Below, in pieces: positions 36,841-47,162 of a stretch of 64,000 bases of DNA; position 1 is the stretch's first letter; each line of letters begins with the position of its first letter. Made by a program: the position numbers and the translations under genes. Source of the DNA: Cyanoderma ruficeps (taxonomy: Eukaryota; Chordata; Aves; Passeriformes; Timaliidae); NCBI GenBank assembly GCA_008694505.1, contig VZDJ01007755.1, positions 10,996,596 through 11,060,595 of the forward strand, given 5' to 3'. The notes under the pieces were generated by a model. That model was not told the origin of the DNA, searched no databases, and saw only the letters and a list, made by a program, of their open reading frames with translations.

Positions 36841-38636
36841 CATTAAAAGTATGGCCTGGTCAATATGATGCCTGGCTTCACACTGAGCCCAGCGGTCCAA
36901 AACAACTATTTGCATGTTTTGAGTCACATAGAGGCTATTGAGAACTAGAGTCCACCATGGATGTGGATGAACCTGTGCATAAAATGGGGAGGGAGGCTGG
37001 GAGAGAATGGGCCAAGATTATAATAATGCATTTCTATCCTGGGCTTGCAAAAACAATGCACTGCATTGGGACGAGGTGTTATTGTCTGCTTTTAAGTGTA
37101 CCCTCCCTTTCAAGTTTTCTTTCTTAATAAAGTATCTGAGGTCATGCTATTGTCATAAGAGCTTGGCGAGTGCTCAGCAGCTGTCACCGTGGCAGCAGGA
37201 GTGTGCCTGGTGCCAGTCCCCTTTGTCACGACAGCCACAGCAATGTAAGGAGAAGGGCCTTGCAGGATGCAGGACAATACTGGGAAGGAAAAGGAGGGAA
37301 TCCTCGACCTTGGGCCAGGGCCTGGTGGCAGCCTATTGAACCCGGTGCATCTCAGCAAACCACAAGGAGTAAAAATTCTTGGAAGCTGCAAAGGTTGCAA
37401 GTGAAAACAAAAGATTCTATCATGTAGGAAATAGAACAAAACACAGAGAAATTTGTTTTGTTTTCAGAGATAAAATAAGCAAACAGCAGTCTGCAAGGGT
37501 CAGGAGCACTGCACCCCACATGCTGCACTCACGGAAGGGAGAAGGACAGAAAAGCTGGAGGGAATCTGAAGAGCAGGTGGGCAAGTGTTCTCTCTGGAAC
37601 TTTCCAAATCTTGTGCTGCGAGCAAGGGACTCCCTCAGAAAAAGGGTGATGATGCTGTCCACTAGAATCTAAAACATAAAATCATCTATCTAAACAAAAC
37701 CTTAATTATGTAATACAATCAAATAATTCTCTTTTGAGCCCATAGCTGAAGCAAGTGGGCAAGCAATTTGCTGAAGCAAATTACTGCTACTGAGTATTGT
37801 CAGTTGGGTGATTGGAAAAGACCAGAGCAGGATAACTAGCACCAACTTCCTCATGCTTCTGTTAAAGCAAGTATAAAGCCTGTGCCCATAAGTGGCTGCA
37901 GGAACAGACAGTGAGGATGGTGTTATTGGTCCTTGTAGGCTTGTTAACTTAATAAATGTTTCACAACTGACATGTTGGAGCATTTTGTCCCCTTTTTTAT
38001 TTGTATATCAGCAGCACCCTTGACTAGGAGCTGCTTAGCTATTTCTTTCCTGCTCTCTTCAGTTCTGAAGAACCACTCCACAAACACCAGCTATTACTAA
38101 GCAAACCCTCACCTAGCAATCAGTGCAGCCTCCTTTACACTGTGTACTCTGTGCACAACTTTCACAACTTTGTGGGTGTTCATTTAGGACAGGAAGTGAA
38201 GAAATAAATCATATCCCAGTGGAATCACTGATGTAGCTCTGAACTGGCAGGATGCTACCCGAGCTGCAGTTTGGCTGGGATGCCTAGGCCAGCATCCCTG
38301 CATTTTGAAAAATACCTCGGCATTTTGAAAGACCACAAGTGGTCAGAACCTCAGCTTTATTCCTCATCCAAAAGAAAAATACCTCTTGAAGCAGAAAAGC
38401 CCCACAGAGGGTGAGCAGGACTCACAGTGCCACCTGCTGAAGCACCCAGGCCGCTCAGAGCCAGAGCCAATGTCCCTCCAAGAGGCTAAGGAAGGCCCGG
38501 CTTCACAGCCATTCCACTCAGCCTGGTATTAGCACCAGCTCATCCTGCCCAATTTCCTACATGTAAAAATCTCCTCTTGGAAACAACAACAACAAAAAAA
38601 ACCCCAGAAAAAAACCCAGAAAAACACAAAAGAAAC

Positions 38637-38668
<32 letters not shown>

Positions 38669-40396
38669 TAAAAGCACCCCAGTGCATGAAGGGGACCATG
38701 GGAGGTGACATACACTGGGTGCTGTGGCACTGTGGGAAGGCAGCAAAGGTTTGGGTTTTGTGACATTAGAAAGATGATAACCTTTTGGTCACAGCAATCT
38801 ATGTGCCAGCAGCCAGGCTGGTTATTACCCTGAGACAATACAAGTTGTTCTTTTCCTTTCTCAGTAATTTCACAGCTTCCAGCCTCTGCTGGGGTTCTTT
38901 GCTCCTGTGTTCCCTGCACTCTGGTCTGTGGTTCCACTCAAAAGATGGTAAAGCTCCCTCAGACTTGAAAAGAGGTGGTTAATTTAAACAGACTAAGGAC
39001 ATATCTTTTAACCAGCTCTTTTTGTGTTTTTCCCCTCCTCACTCTTGTGAGTTTGGGACTGCAAGCAGCTAAGACCTGAAAAAGAAAGGGCATCTGATAG
39101 AGTGCTCTCTCTCTCCCAACAGTGTTAGGTAGTCAATCACCAGCTCCCAGGAGCTGACAGAAGCAGCAGTAGGACCAACCCATATATCCTCCAACAGCAG
39201 GTGCATTATTCCCCTAGCTATTTACTCCTAACAGCCCTCCTAACATGTAGATTGTCCCTCTCTGTGTGATACTACTATCTGAAATGATACAAAGCTTCTG
39301 AAGAAGGGGAGAATGTCCTTGGTGCAGTCAAAACCAGACAGGAATGGACACCAGGACGTGGATAAACAAGGCTGGCTTTGTCTATACTCAGGTATTGTCA
39401 GCCTCTCAAGACAGCATGATAAAACTTCAAAAATGAAGCAGGAAGGTAAACATACAGTGTCATCCCTTTGAGGGCAAGCAATTGCGTGGACAGTCTACTG
39501 AATGAAATGGTTCAGGGAAATGGGGTGCAGTTAGTGGGTGACAGAGACAATGTATTGTCTGAAATTACTTGGGAAACATGAGTGTGGCATGTATTTTTCC
39601 AGGCATACTTACAGCAAAGAAGTTCACATGATACTCTCAAATCAGCCACCCTTCCCCTTGCACCCTGCTGAACTATGTTTATGCTTACATCTTTTCCACT
39701 TTTTTTTTAACATTACTAATAACCACAAAAAAGAAAAAAAATCAGTTTCTTGGCTGCACATAAACTGTTCTACAACCTTTCTGTAGAGAAGAAACAGAAT
39801 GGAGAAGGGACAAGCAAATGTGGCATGGGCTCTGTGACTGTGGTTTTTGTTTCCATAAACCTTAGAGCACAAGAATGCATGAGATATTTACACAAATCTT
39901 TCCACAATTCCTGTGGCCTTTGGTAGCATTGCATTTGCATGACTTCACCACTGTGGCTGGTTTGTGCTTTCTCAGCAGCCTTGCCTACAACAGGGAGAAA
40001 TCCTGGCTATTCCCAGTAGTTCTCTATCTCCCACCCTCAGAACAGGCACACCAGTGCATGTTAAATACAAGCTATGTTAATGCAGGAGTTCCTGTCCTGC
40101 TTGTTGTCCGGTTTCCCAGGGATAGTACAGGAAGTTTCCCAATTCATCTCATAAATGCAAAAAGAGAAAAATGTTATACTAGAAGAAAATATTGGTCATT
40201 TAGATCTTGAGGGAATATCAAGGGATATGAAAGGGAGGAGGATGCTTCTGGAAGGTGACTGAAGTTGGGCAACCACATAAGGAAAAGTGCAAAACAAAGA
40301 TTTTGCATCAAGAACTCACCTTATACTTTCCTGCCCTCCTGCCATCACAGGATGGTGGGAAGCTGAGTGAATGGAGTCAGTGTCTCCAAGTGAATA
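36841..40396. other. unique sequence, no gene seen
   Basis: Frames at 37007-37339, 37110-37439 and 37379-37672 overlap on both strands and carry no known domain. A moderately GC-rich patch covers about 37140-37350. An A-rich tract (38579-38673) is listed separately. I see no exon pair with splice sites that would hold together as a gene. Confidence 0.5.
38579..38673 (+). repeat. A-rich (CAAA)n low-complexity tract
   Basis: CAA units, then A-runs broken by CCCC and CCC, then CAAAA and CAAA units, about 95 bases in all. The minus-strand frames through it are Phe-rich artefacts (38557-38937). Confidence 0.9.
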
Positions 40397-40442
40397 GGCT
40401 ACTGAATAAGAACTTGGCTACTGAATAAGAACTTGGCTACTG
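40397..40442 (+). repeat. 19-bp tandem duplication, 2.4 copies
   Basis: The unit GGCTACTGAATAAGAACTT is present exactly at 40397-40415 and 40416-40434, followed by the first 8 bases of a third copy. The copies are identical, which points to a recent event and likely length polymorphism in the population. Confidence 0.92.
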
Positions 40443-40479
40443 GGGCTCCGTCCTCTGCTGCCCTCACTGGGGACTTCTA

Positions 40480-40565
40480 GCAATCTCTCTGGTCTGTCTG
40501 TACCTCATTTTCTCAATCTAATAAAGGGATGTTGCTCAACCTTTGCAAAATGCTTTGAGTCAGTG
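40480..40565 (+). repeat. MIR/CORE-like SINE 3' part
   Basis: CTCTCTGGTCTGTCTGTACC, TCATTTTCTCAATCTAATAA, GGGATGTTGCTC and TTTGCAAAATGCTTTGAG follow the order of the MIR-type body and tail ('ctcagtttccccatctgtaaaatggggat...gtaaagcgctttgag'). It is diverged, with the head missing. Assigned from recall. Confidence 0.45.
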
Positions 40566-41340
40566 CACAAAAAGTGTTGTGTTAGGACCAAGGAATTTTT
40601 TCACTGAATGGGAGTATCAGGTCATTCAACAGACAGGCTGCCAGTCAAGGAAACAAAGCCATGATGTCTTACAGGGCAAGGTGGTCTTGCCCCTTCTTAC
40701 TATTGCAACTGTGACAGCTCTGGCTTCTCCAGTGTTAGGAGATGTCTTTAAAAGGGAGGTTGCATCCTGGATGCTTGTTGTGTATGGTTTGAGGAGGGAC
40801 ACTAGTGAAGGAAAGCACGTGCCCCAGTGCATAAATCTCAGCTGTGCTGCTGTGCAGGGCAGGTAGAAATTGCTTAAAATTGCACTGTGCCGCACCTCTC
40901 TTCCCCACTCTGGCTGAGCCTGAGGGAGATACAGCCCACAGGCAGAAGTAATAGCAGATTCATTTGCAGGAGTTTAACACTTGATATCAGAACCAGTGTG
41001 CAATGACATAAGGCAGAAACATAACCACAGACAGCCTGTAAAAATTCAGCTTTGTCCCTTGCAAGTGAATCCATAATTAAAACTGCAACCCTGCAATCCT
41101 GTATTTATCCAGCAGAAGGACTCACCCCCACTACCACTTGAGTCAGCAAGTTTCTCTATTTGCAGTAATCCTTTACTTTGACTTTCCTTCATTTTTAATA
41201 AAACAATTTTAAACTCTTTAATGTCAGCCAAATGGTGTTTAAATTATATTTTCCAGGGGGGAAAAAAAAGGACAGTTGAGTGCTCAGGGAAGAAAACTTA
41301 GTTATGTTATAGTTCAGCCTGGGAGACTCTGGTGACAGTT

Positions 41341-41442
41341 AGAAAGTGTTGAAATTACAGGTTCATGACGTACACAGTGTTGAAACACCATGTTTCTGGA
41401 ACACTTGGTCCAATGCAAACTTGCAATTTCAACACTTCCTAG
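41341..41442. repeat. 102-base imperfect hairpin (long inverted repeat)
   Basis: The left arm 41341-41381 and the reverse complement of the right arm 41402-41442 agree at 29 of 41 positions without a gap, and at 20 of the outermost 23. Inside the arms a second perfect stem, GAAACA at 41382-41387 and TGTTTC at 41391-41396, closes on a 3-base CCA loop, leaving a 5-base bulge at 41397-41401. The whole could fold as one rod-like structure. No flanking duplication or coding frame is seen. It may be a MITE or a low-copy palindromic repeat of the Eulor/UCON kind. A microRNA precursor is less likely because the middle is poorly paired. Confidence 0.75.
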
Positions 41443-43179
41443 GTCTTTTGTAAAACCTTACAACTGACCAGAACAAATGTAAATTCCCAAAAAGTCTAAA
41501 GCAATGTGCTGCACAATAGGCAGACTGGAAAACCCATTTAATTTCCAGTGCTGCTACCCTTGCACAGGATAATCATTCTCAAACTATGTTTAATTTGTAA
41601 AAAACCTGTCATCCAGGATTAGCTACTCTCACAGAAAAATAGTAGTCTCAAGACACAACTGGTCCAATCTGAAATGGTAATATCCGTATTCCTCCAACTT
41701 GTTAACTTTTCCCTTGGTGTCACAAAAAAAAAATCCATCAGGAAAGTACCTGCCTCAGCTTAAGCAAAGGATATTCACCAGCGACCTCCAAAATGTGCTG
41801 TCCTGGAGCTTAGCAGAGACCATAATAACAAAATGTTAAACACAGGGACAAAAGCTTATTGACCAAAGGGAATCTGCAATTTCAAAACACAGCAAAATTT
41901 GATATTTTAAAATACGCAATGGCATTATTTCAAAATACCATTTGTTAAACAAGCAGGAGGAAGGAGAGCAGGCAGAATCAGGACTCATACAGTGCTTGTT
42001 TGGAAGATGAGAAGAGTACAGGATTTGTCCTCGACAGGTTACACTTAGCTCATTCAATTTCATTTAAAAAAGGAAAATAATTGTCACTCAGGGGAGACAC
42101 TGAGAAACAGCTTTATGCCCCAGCTCCTGCAAGTAGCTTGGATCAGGAGGTTCCTGCACCTGAAGCCATCAGAGATGTAGCCACCTGGAGCACTTGGCAG
42201 GATGGGGATGCCCCAGTTCCTACTCCTGTAAGAAGAGAGGGGACCATCCATATGTGTCACCACGCAGGCATGGGAAAGAGGTCAAGTGAAATAAACCCTC
42301 AGGCTGAAAGTCCACACAAAAGCCAGGTCTCATGTGGGCTAAGTGGGACTGGATGTGATGTGTGCCGGCTGCAGGAGCCCAGGAGGAGTCCCAGTACCAG
42401 CACGTACCCTTCTGAGCACTTACACAAAGCACCCTCCAACAACAAAGAGGAAATGGGAGTTTAACAATACATTTCTTTTTTTTTTTAACCTGGCTATGTT
42501 TGGAATATTTAAGGCTAATTTTAGTACCTGGGCACTTGGAAAAGGGTAACACAGAATAAATATGTTGTATGTATTGAGCTGCAAATATAGAGTCCCTTAC
42601 ATACCAGTCTGGGTCACTCTGCATCAATCAAAGCTGGAATGATAACAGAAAGAGCAGTTTTGATGTTATATACAACTAAAATTCTCATTTATTTTTAGAG
42701 AACATAATTTCTTAAGATAGCAGAGAGCTTATTTGGAAAATCATGATAAATTATTACAAAAGTCTCCCTTCTCCACAACTTCTTACAGAAGCTGCTTTTT
42801 TTTTTTGGATCATTGCAGTGTGCTGCATACTAGGAAGAAGGTACTTATGACAGGATTTATTTGTAGCAGTGAGCCAAAATACATATTGCCTTAGACAAGA
42901 GTCAGTATTATCACAAAGAACCATGCCGGCTGGGGTTTAATGAAATTGGACCTGGGTGTCAGATTTTAGCTTGGTAAAGTTAGCAGCTGGGATGAATTGG
43001 ACCAGAAATGTGCTGTGTAACAGGATTTCGTTGGAAGGAAAAAAAAAAAAGAAAAGGAAAAAAAAAAGAATGTGGAATATGTCATGCAAACAGTTGACAA
43101 TGTAGCTGCAACACCAAACATTAAATAAATAAATTCCATACGCAACACAGGCACAGAAAAACTTTTCAGGAAAGCGCCT
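41443..43179. other. unique sequence, no gene seen
   Basis: The frame at 42081-42464 (127 codons, plus) begins on TTG, and the overlapping minus frame 42220-42627 has no domain. A moderately GC-rich patch spans about 42085-42420. An A-rich tract lies at 43038-43070. No splice-consistent exon was identified. Confidence 0.5.
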
Positions 43180-43640
43180 CAGAGCTGCATAGCCTTGCGC
43201 CTATAAATCTCCATTAAATCAGTTTGAGTGGGGCGAGTGTTTGAGACAGAGCTGCCAGAAATAGCTCTTTTCCTGCAAGATGTAGAAAAGATTACAGCTG
43301 AGATTGAGACGGTGGGGTGGGGAGGGAAGGCAGGGGAGGAGTGGGGGAGAAAAGAGGCAAATGAGTTGAGCTGGAGGAGGCGGGGGAGCTGTGAAAGGCA
43401 TCTCATAAAAGTCCCATTTGTTGGAAGGCTGCAGGAAGTGGAGGCAGCTTTGGCACACGTGTCCATGGTGCTAAATTAACTGTTAACACAAATAATCAAA
43501 GTGCAAGGCCCATCAAGCCGCTGGCGCCAGCGAAATGAGGGAGCGGCCAGGTCAGCGCTGCCTCTGGTGTGAGCCGGCTAGCAGGTGGAGACCAACCAGG
43601 GATCCGACAGGATGGAAGTGCTTACAGAACACACTGACCC
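43180..43640. promoter_or_regulatory. candidate distal regulatory element
   Basis: This block stands out from its AT-rich surroundings by complexity and CpG retention (five CpGs in 43501-43560). Visible sites are an E-box CACGTG at 43456-43461, a homeodomain-type AATTAA at 43474-43479, GTTAAC (HNF1 half-palindrome) at 43482-43487, a perfect 14-bp palindrome CGCTGGCGCCAGCG at 43519-43532, and an E-box CAGGTG at 43582-43587. A G-quadruplex motif lies at 43314-43336. Open frames exist on both strands (43228-43479 plus, 43179-43466 minus) without known domains. A coding exon cannot be excluded but is not supported. Enhancer function is inference. Confidence 0.38.
43314..43336 (+). other. compact G-quadruplex motif
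   Basis: Guanine runs at 43314-43317, 43319-43322, 43324-43326 and 43333-43336 are separated by loops of 1, 1 and 6 bases. Short loops of this kind favour a stable parallel quadruplex. A further G5 run follows at 43343-43347. Confidence 0.6.
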
Positions 43641-44897
43641 ACTGACAGAGGAAAACAGGGCTGCACTCCTGCTTTCCAGCTATTGTGTGCGCAGCGTCTT
43701 CCGAGTGTATTTTTATTTTGCATCTATTTATTATATTTTATGTAATTTTTCCCCTATTTATTCTTTAAAAAAAATTCTTTCACAGCACTGGAGGGTTTGG
43801 ACACCCCATGCTAAGCTGTAGTACAGTTCAGCCTTTATTTGGCAGCATTGATGGAGGAAGAGCTGAACAGGACAAAGGAATAGTTCAGGCACAAAAGCGC
43901 TGATTGCCCTCCAGCACTACCCCTCAAAAGGAAAATCTGCTCTTTAGAAATAGATCTGAAAAGCAATGTGGGCAGGGGTATTTCTACCTGGTTTGTTCTC
44001 TCTCACTGGCATAGAATCCACAGCACTACTCTGTACGGTAAGTATGATGAGGATACTTCAGGAGGTGGCATGGAGTTGAAGCCACCCCAGCAGTGAAGCA
44101 CACAAACCCACCACAGCTCATGCTGCTCTGTGCAGGGCAGACAGACAACATGGTGGCACTTTCTCCTTCTGAGTATGATTAGACTTGTAAGCAAGAAAGA
44201 CTTCTCCAACAATCAGTTTGAACGTGCTGAGGTTCACTGAAGGTCTCGAAGGATCTCCCTGTTTTGTGCTGTGAAAGCACAGATTGTTCCAACTATTATT
44301 GCCCAGCTCCAATCTCAAGGAGATGCTCAGTGGAAGGGATGCCTGGGGAGCAGCTTCCCCCACACTGAAACAGCAGGAGTTCTGTGCTGAATTCATTGGC
44401 TGCTTCATTCAGCTCCCTGACACAAGACAGCTGTAAACCCACTTTAACTGCCCAGTAAAGCCAGGTTTACAATTACTTTGCATGACCAAAGCAATCACAG
44501 TGCAATGGTGAATCAGGCCCTGGAATTACTGGGATCTTTTGCCTCCTTGCCCAGGTACAATACACAGATCTACACACTACAATGAATCACACATATATCA
44601 TAATTGTGCTATGTACATACATATTTACATCACACACTTTGGTCTGGTGTGGCTTTTGTTGGATATCCATGCATTCTCTACAGATACAGTCGTGGGCATT
44701 CATATTTTACAAAAAACAAAACCAAAAACATTTGCAGTTATAAAGTGTTACAATAGAAAATGTGAATCATTGCTTAGCATAAAATTTGCTCCAGAAAACA
44801 AAACCCAGAAATGAACACTCATGCTGAATCTAATTACTTTTAATTATAATTACTTACAATATATAATGAAAAATATGGTACAGAAAGGTATCGTCTC
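43641..44897. other. unique sequence, no gene seen
   Basis: AT-rich on both sides with a slightly GC-richer centre (about 43990-44420). Frames at 44118-44408 (minus) and 44539-44814 (plus) have no recognisable domain. The CR1 element begins at the right edge. Confidence 0.55.
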
Positions 44898-45365
44898 GTA
44901 GAATCATAGAATGGTTTGGGTTGGGAGGGACCTTAAAAATCATCTAGTTCAAACCCCCCTGCCATGGGTAGGGACACCTTCCACTAGACCAGGTTGCTCA
45001 AAGCCACCATCCAACCTGAGCTTGAACACTCCCAGGGATGAGGATCCACAGCTTCTCTGGGGAACCAGTTCCAGAGTTGGAACTTCACCCTCATAGTGAG
45101 GATTTTTTCCTTTATATCCAATCTAAACTGATCCTCTTTCAGTTTAAAGCCATTCCCATTTCTATCACTTGTAAAAAGTCGCTCTCCAGCTCAATTGCAA
45201 GGCTCCTTTAGGTACTGCAAGACCACAATAATGTCTCCCAGGAGCCTTCTCCAGGCTGATCAACCTCAATTCTTTCAGGCTTTCCTCATAGGAAAGATGC
45301 TATAGCCCTCTGATCATCTTCATGGCCCTCCTCTGGACTCACACCAACAGGTCTATGTCATTTCA
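44898..45365 (-). mobile_element. CR1 LINE 3' end, the best-preserved copy here
   Basis: The left edge GTAGAATCATAGAATGG is the reverse-complemented octamer tail. It is followed by GGTTGGGAGGGACCTTAAA, CATCTAGTTCAAACC and CACTAGACCAGGTTGCTCAA, the hallmark avian CR1 3' sequence. Read on the minus strand, about 45070-45170 gives a nearly intact piece of the ORF2 C-terminus (NGFKLKEDQFRLDIKEK), and the right part continues into more of ORF2 to about 45365. It is truncated at the 5' side and frame-shifted. This copy is about 468 bases, longer and younger-looking than the others. Confidence 0.95.
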
Positions 45366-46313
45366 GTGAGGATACACACCTTCTGAGCATCTAAACCTTA
45401 ATTATGTCTTTAATTCATACCTGAAAGTACAAAATTACCATGTATCTTTTTAAAAATCTAATTAATTTTTTCTCGGCCAACAGAGAGCAAAGTGCCCAAG
45501 AAAAATATGGAGATGGTGGGTGTATAATAATCTTATCATAGGGCATAGTTTTTGCTTTTATTGAAGAATTTGCTGAACGAAAGAACAAAAATCATCAAGT
45601 GTGGCAGAAATATTCACACATCTCTTTGAAACAATGTTTTAATGAGGTTTAAATCTAAAGAAATCATATGTCATCTTCCCTATATTCCATAGGGTCACTT
45701 TGACATTTATCAGATATGAACTGTGGAAATTCCAAAGATGTAGCACAGCACTAACAGTAATTTAGACCAGCACCTTTAATATTAGAGATCATCCTTAGTT
45801 AATGTTGTAAACTTTAACAACTGCCTGATCTGTATGAAGAACATTCAGGATCGTTATCAGCAGACATTTGACGTGATCAAGGAGCAGGTATAAAGATAAT
45901 TTGCTCATAAGTCAGATTTGTGTAGACTTTTACAGGGCAGGAAAATGTAAGATCTCTCAGGAAAAGAATTGGTTGGAGACACAGAGACAGAAAAACAGAC
46001 AGAGAAAGAAACTAAGTGAGAGGAAATAATACTGTCATAGGCTAAAATTACTTATTATTACCCTCTGCCCCCTTCTTGATAAGGGTTAAACCAACTTCAG
46101 TGAAACCTTACATGTGTAAAAGTCAACTTGACACAGACAGAAATTTTCTATATGGGGAATGGACTACGTTACAAAAAAAGCTGAGAGCTGTGACTTACAC
46201 CAGAGGCTGGATCCTCTGTTTTAAGTGGTTTATCACATTTACCTCTATGGACACTCTACGGGCCCCTTTAAAGATCCCACTGTATGTGAATGGTTGATGG
46301 GTGGGCAGGTGAG

Positions 46314-46331
46314 TGCATGCATTGCATGCAT
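46314..46331. repeat. direct repeat of a palindromic 9-mer
   Basis: TGCATGCAT is repeated twice back to back. Each unit contains the self-complementary TGCATGCA (an RY-like word). It is short simple sequence. Confidence 0.7.
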
Positions 46332-47117
46332 GTGTCATGGCAGATGGCGAGTGCTATCACAGCTACCAAATTAATAGGACAGTTACAAATGCTATGAAAA
46401 ATGGAAGCCAAGCACTTCCTGAGTATGCAGGAAAAAGGTAATTGAAAAGTTTAGAGACTAGAGAATCTCTGTTAACTGAGTGAGAAATTAAAAGAAAAGT
46501 CCATTAAACAAAATGTGGACATTTAAGAGCCCCTTTTCTGACCCTAAGCCAAATTAGAGAAGGAATGTCATTGTTACAGTTTGATAAAAACTACTAGAGA
46601 TATGAAGAAACGAAATCAGGAAAACAAAGTTCCAGACATATAAAGATGAGATCACTCCCAACCCATCAAGACTGAGTAAGAGCTAACTTGGCTCCTGTCC
46701 TACAACTCATAAATCCAGTCAAAATTTGGTTTTGGAGTTTTCAGGGTATATTATAGATAGTGCTAGCTGTATAATGTTAGGCACTGTCAGTTGAATGGTT
46801 ATCCCTTTTCCAATAGGATTGGGGTTTTCCAAACCCCTTTTTACACCCATCTGTGAAGACACTCCAGCCTTCTTCCCTGTGGTCAAACCTTGGGATAAGG
46901 CTCTCCACAGCATTTGTCTCTCTTCTATGTCTTCTGGTGCTTGTGCGACCTGCTGAAGCATGATACTCCTTCACTTTGGTCCAGGTTTTCTTCCAGTGAA
47001 TACTCTGGCATGAGTAGACCAGTCCAACAAGAACTTGGGACATAACTGGGCCAAAATCCTGTAAGAAAAGATGGGCATGGAGGCAAGAAGATTTTCTGTT
47101 AAGTGATGTGATGTACA

Positions 47118-47162
47118 TTCCTTTGACTCTGCTGCTGATTTACACCAGCGTGGTATAAGAAC
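47118..47162. repeat. fragment of an old palindromic repeat
   Basis: TTCCTTTGACTCTGCTGCTG then ATTTACACCAGCGTGGTATAAG matches the arm 'ccattgacttc...gctgctcctgatttacaccagtgtaa' of a repeat common in turtles and crocodilians. Only one arm is visible. Assigned from recall. Confidence 0.45.

Noticed and set aside
36360..36941. A 193-codon open frame
   Set aside because: It begins on GTG, has its first in-frame Met only late, shows no domain, and its right end overlaps an old SINE-like fragment.
41341..41442. The hairpin as a microRNA gene
   Set aside because: The outer 23 bases pair well, but the middle is poorly paired and a 5-base bulge lies near the loop. A repeat origin is simpler without small-RNA evidence.
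42081..42464. A 127-codon open frame
   Set aside because: It begins on TTG, has no domain, and an overlapping frame of similar length exists on the other strand.
43179..43479. Overlapping 83-96 codon frames on both strands as a coding exon
   Set aside because: Neither resembles a protein I know, splice signals do not bracket either one clearly, and the GA-rich segment explains their openness.
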